From Streptococcaceae bacterium (GTDB lineage Bacteria > Bacillota > Bacilli > Lactobacillales > Streptococcaceae), in assembly GCA_031259195.1 (NCBI GenBank), contig JAIRLR010000099.1, positions 1 to 7,293 of the forward strand: a DNA stretch of 7,293 bases, in the 5' to 3' direction. Of the stretch, positions 6,078 through 7,293 are shown in pieces. The notes beneath the pieces are model-generated. The model was not told the DNA's origin and made no database searches. It was given only the letters and a program-made list of their open reading frames with translations. Both the position numbers and the translations under genes were made by a program. How positions within the stretch are numbered: position 1 is the stretch's first letter; each line of letters starts with the position of its first letter.

Positions 6078-6088
6078 CCTCTCCTTTT
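6078..6088 (-). promoter_or_regulatory. Strong ribosome binding site of the small broken gene
   Basis: AAAAGGAGAGG on the minus strand, seven bases before the ATG at 6070, is among the best Shine-Dalgarno matches in the window. It is the main reason to treat the ATG at 6068-6070 as a true start despite the broken frame. It lies about 20 bases after the stop of the peptidase-like fragment. Confidence 0.7.
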
Positions 6089-6107
6089 ATTTTAACTTTT
6101 TGTAATT

Positions 6108-6422
6108 TTAATAATTAAAAGTCGTATATTGGCAAATATCCCAATTTACTGGTGCTACTCCTAATCCATCGGCCAGATTATGGGTTACTCCGGGATTATC
6201 TCCTCTAACTGGAATTACATTTCCCCATGGATTATATAGCCATATACTTTCACTACCTGCATCATTATCTGCCGCAAAAGCCACACAACTATGAGCTTCT
6301 GCAGGATCAGCTGGATTTACAAATGTTACAATGACCATACGTCTATTAACAGCAACCTCACTATATATAGCATTCCATGAAGCTTGCGAATTTGCTAGGA
6401 TAAAGGATACTGTGTTTCCTAC
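6108..6422 (-). pseudogene. 5'-truncated papain/calpain-fold cysteine peptidase-like fragment
   Basis: The open frame begins after a TAA at 6423-6425 and gives 104 residues, of which the last 76 follow an ATG at 6336-6338 that has no ribosome binding site. After RRMVIVTF comes AEAHSCVAFAAD and then SIWLYNPWG. A His followed about 20 residues later by Asn-Pro-Trp-Gly resembles the C-terminal half of papain-fold enzymes, especially the calpain signature H...NPWG. His is encoded at 6291-6293 and Asn at 6231-6233. The half with the catalytic cysteine is absent, and a terminator (6471-6530) lies close upstream, so the fragment is probably inactive. It could instead be a C39-like or inactive effector-like domain. 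The fold assignment rests on this motif alone. Confidence 0.45.
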
Positions 6423-6470
6423 TTACACCACAAATATTCCTCAGCAAAAAGCAAAAATTTACTCCATATC

Positions 6471-6530
6471 AAAAGCCTGTTGCTTGCCCTTTGCAAAATA
6501 ATTATCGCTAAAGGCAAGTAACAGGCTTTT
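6471..6530. terminator. Bidirectional intrinsic terminator with 24-bp arms
   Basis: The left arm 6471-6494 starts AAAAGCCTGTTGCTTGCC. The right arm 6507-6530 ends AGTAACAGGCTTTT and is complementary with only a few mismatches. The loop is 12 AT-rich bases. Each outer end has four A or four T, so it can stop transcription on both strands. On the minus strand it lies about 65 bases after the stop of the frameshifted gene at the right edge. Confidence 0.85.
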
Positions 6531-6595
6531 AATGTTGAAAACAGGACTAGAATTTTTTTAACCCACAAGATAGATATAACTCTCAAAGTAAAAAG

Positions 6596-7293
6596 TTAAG
6601 CAGGGCAAATCCTAGCTTCTTGTTCTTTAAGTATCTTCCAATATTTATTTAAAACACCTTTTAAATTATAAAATTGTCTTCTTTCATACTTTGGAGATAC
6701 ATGAGTAAACCAAATCACTGCTTCTTCTAATGGTGCATCAAGACTACGTGTTAATATACAACCCCAAGCAGAATCTCCAAGATTAAGATTAACAGGAATT
6801 ACTTTTAAATCATCAGTTCCTAAATTAAACGGCAATTCAGCTATCCTTAACCCTTGCTTTCTTCCCTTTTGGACATCCGGTACTTCTCTTTCCATCATAG
6901 CTATCTCTTCTTCATATGTTGTTCCTGCGCCAAAACTATTCAGAAGTTTTGCTTTCTTAACTTCTTCTGGCTTTGCTGTTTCCCTTACTATTTCTTCAAC
7001 ACTTTTCTTACTATTTTTTACCTTTATATAAATGATGCTACTAATTGTGATCCAAAAAATCCATCTTCATCATCTTCTATAGGAATGTATAAATGGACTA
7101 CCTTTGATCCTTGCAGTACTTCTTTGATGAGGATAGGAGAATCTTCAGCCACCCTTGGCCTTTTCTTAACAATTGTTTTAGAAGGCTTCATTACTTTTTG
7201 ATACCAATCTCTTTTTAATCTTATGTAATGATTACCTCGAGATTGTGGCTCTACTTCTAATTTAAACCAACTATTTTCCCCTATAGGTAGATA
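6596..7293 (-). pseudogene. Unrecognised gene, partial at the right edge and frameshifted
   Basis: Two overlapping frames appear to belong to one gene. The first enters from the edge (7293) with 89 residues, including GNHYIRLKRDWYQKV and VVHLYIPIEDDEDGFFGSQL, and ends at a TAA (7024-7026). The second is open from 7066 to its stop at 6596-6598 and reads on as KVKNSKKSVEEIV through SAWGCILTRSL to a C-terminus of KYWKILKEQEARICPA. Its first ATG (6896-6898) has no ribosome binding site. Removing one TA from the short TATA repeat near 7026-7030 would join the frames as SFIKVKN. The product would be a charged, soluble C-terminal region of at least about 230 residues. I do not recognise the family. 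A terminator follows at 6471-6530. Confidence 0.6.

Noticed and set aside
6854..7201. Plus-strand open frame of 115 codons, rich in Phe, Cys and Ser
   Set aside because: It is antisense to the two frames of the broken minus-strand gene. The composition is typical of the complement of Lys/Glu-rich coding sequence and no ribosome binding site is seen.
1..7293. CRISPR arrays, tRNA genes, rRNA genes, complete insertion sequences
   Set aside because: No regularly spaced direct repeats, tRNA cloverleaf signatures, rRNA motifs or transposase-coding frames were seen on either strand.

Overview
The window looks like chromosomal DNA of a low-GC Gram-positive bacterium of the Lactobacillales. The evidence is strongly AT-rich DNA, purine-rich AAAGGAG-type ribosome binding sites, a small SRP RNA without an Alu domain, a Bacilli-type ribosomal protein L10 leader, a PHP-family tyrosine phosphatase of the CpsB type, and a MurE whose amino-acid-selecting loop is not the DNPR of diaminopimelate enzymes. 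The genus cannot be fixed from the sequence alone.

Left part (1-1945). On the minus strand lies what I read as an L10 (rplJ) leader with its intrinsic terminator, but rplJ itself is not in the window. A complete inverted-repeat element (256-427) sits just upstream of the leader, and an oppositely oriented fragment of the same family (18-54) sits just downstream. Next come cpsB (minus), a 22-bp-arm palindrome, and the SRP RNA gene (plus) with promoter and terminator. A second complete copy of the element (1667-1834) follows, abutting a decayed aquaporin fragment whose end runs into the 3' end of murE. This is a patched junction region with little functional coding.

Middle (1940-5325). Three intact minus-strand genes sit 17-21 bases apart and probably form one operon in the order yigZ/yvyE (IMPACT family), cysteine desulfurase, murE. 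Together they cover sulfur mobilisation and the lysine-adding step of peptidoglycan synthesis, with a conserved protein of unclear role in front. A plausible promoter lies at 5401-5429.

Right part (5430-7293). After about 430 bases with no recognisable gene there is a run of broken minus-strand genes divided by two bidirectional intrinsic terminators. They are an unrecognised gene entering from the right edge and interrupted by a frameshift near 7024-7066, a 5'-truncated papain/calpain-fold peptidase fragment, and a very small gene with an excellent ribosome binding site whose long frame is reached only across a 7-A run. This is a decaying accessory island. I found no intact new defence or mobile system. 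The most original signals are the element family around the L10 leader and the series of frame-broken accessory genes.
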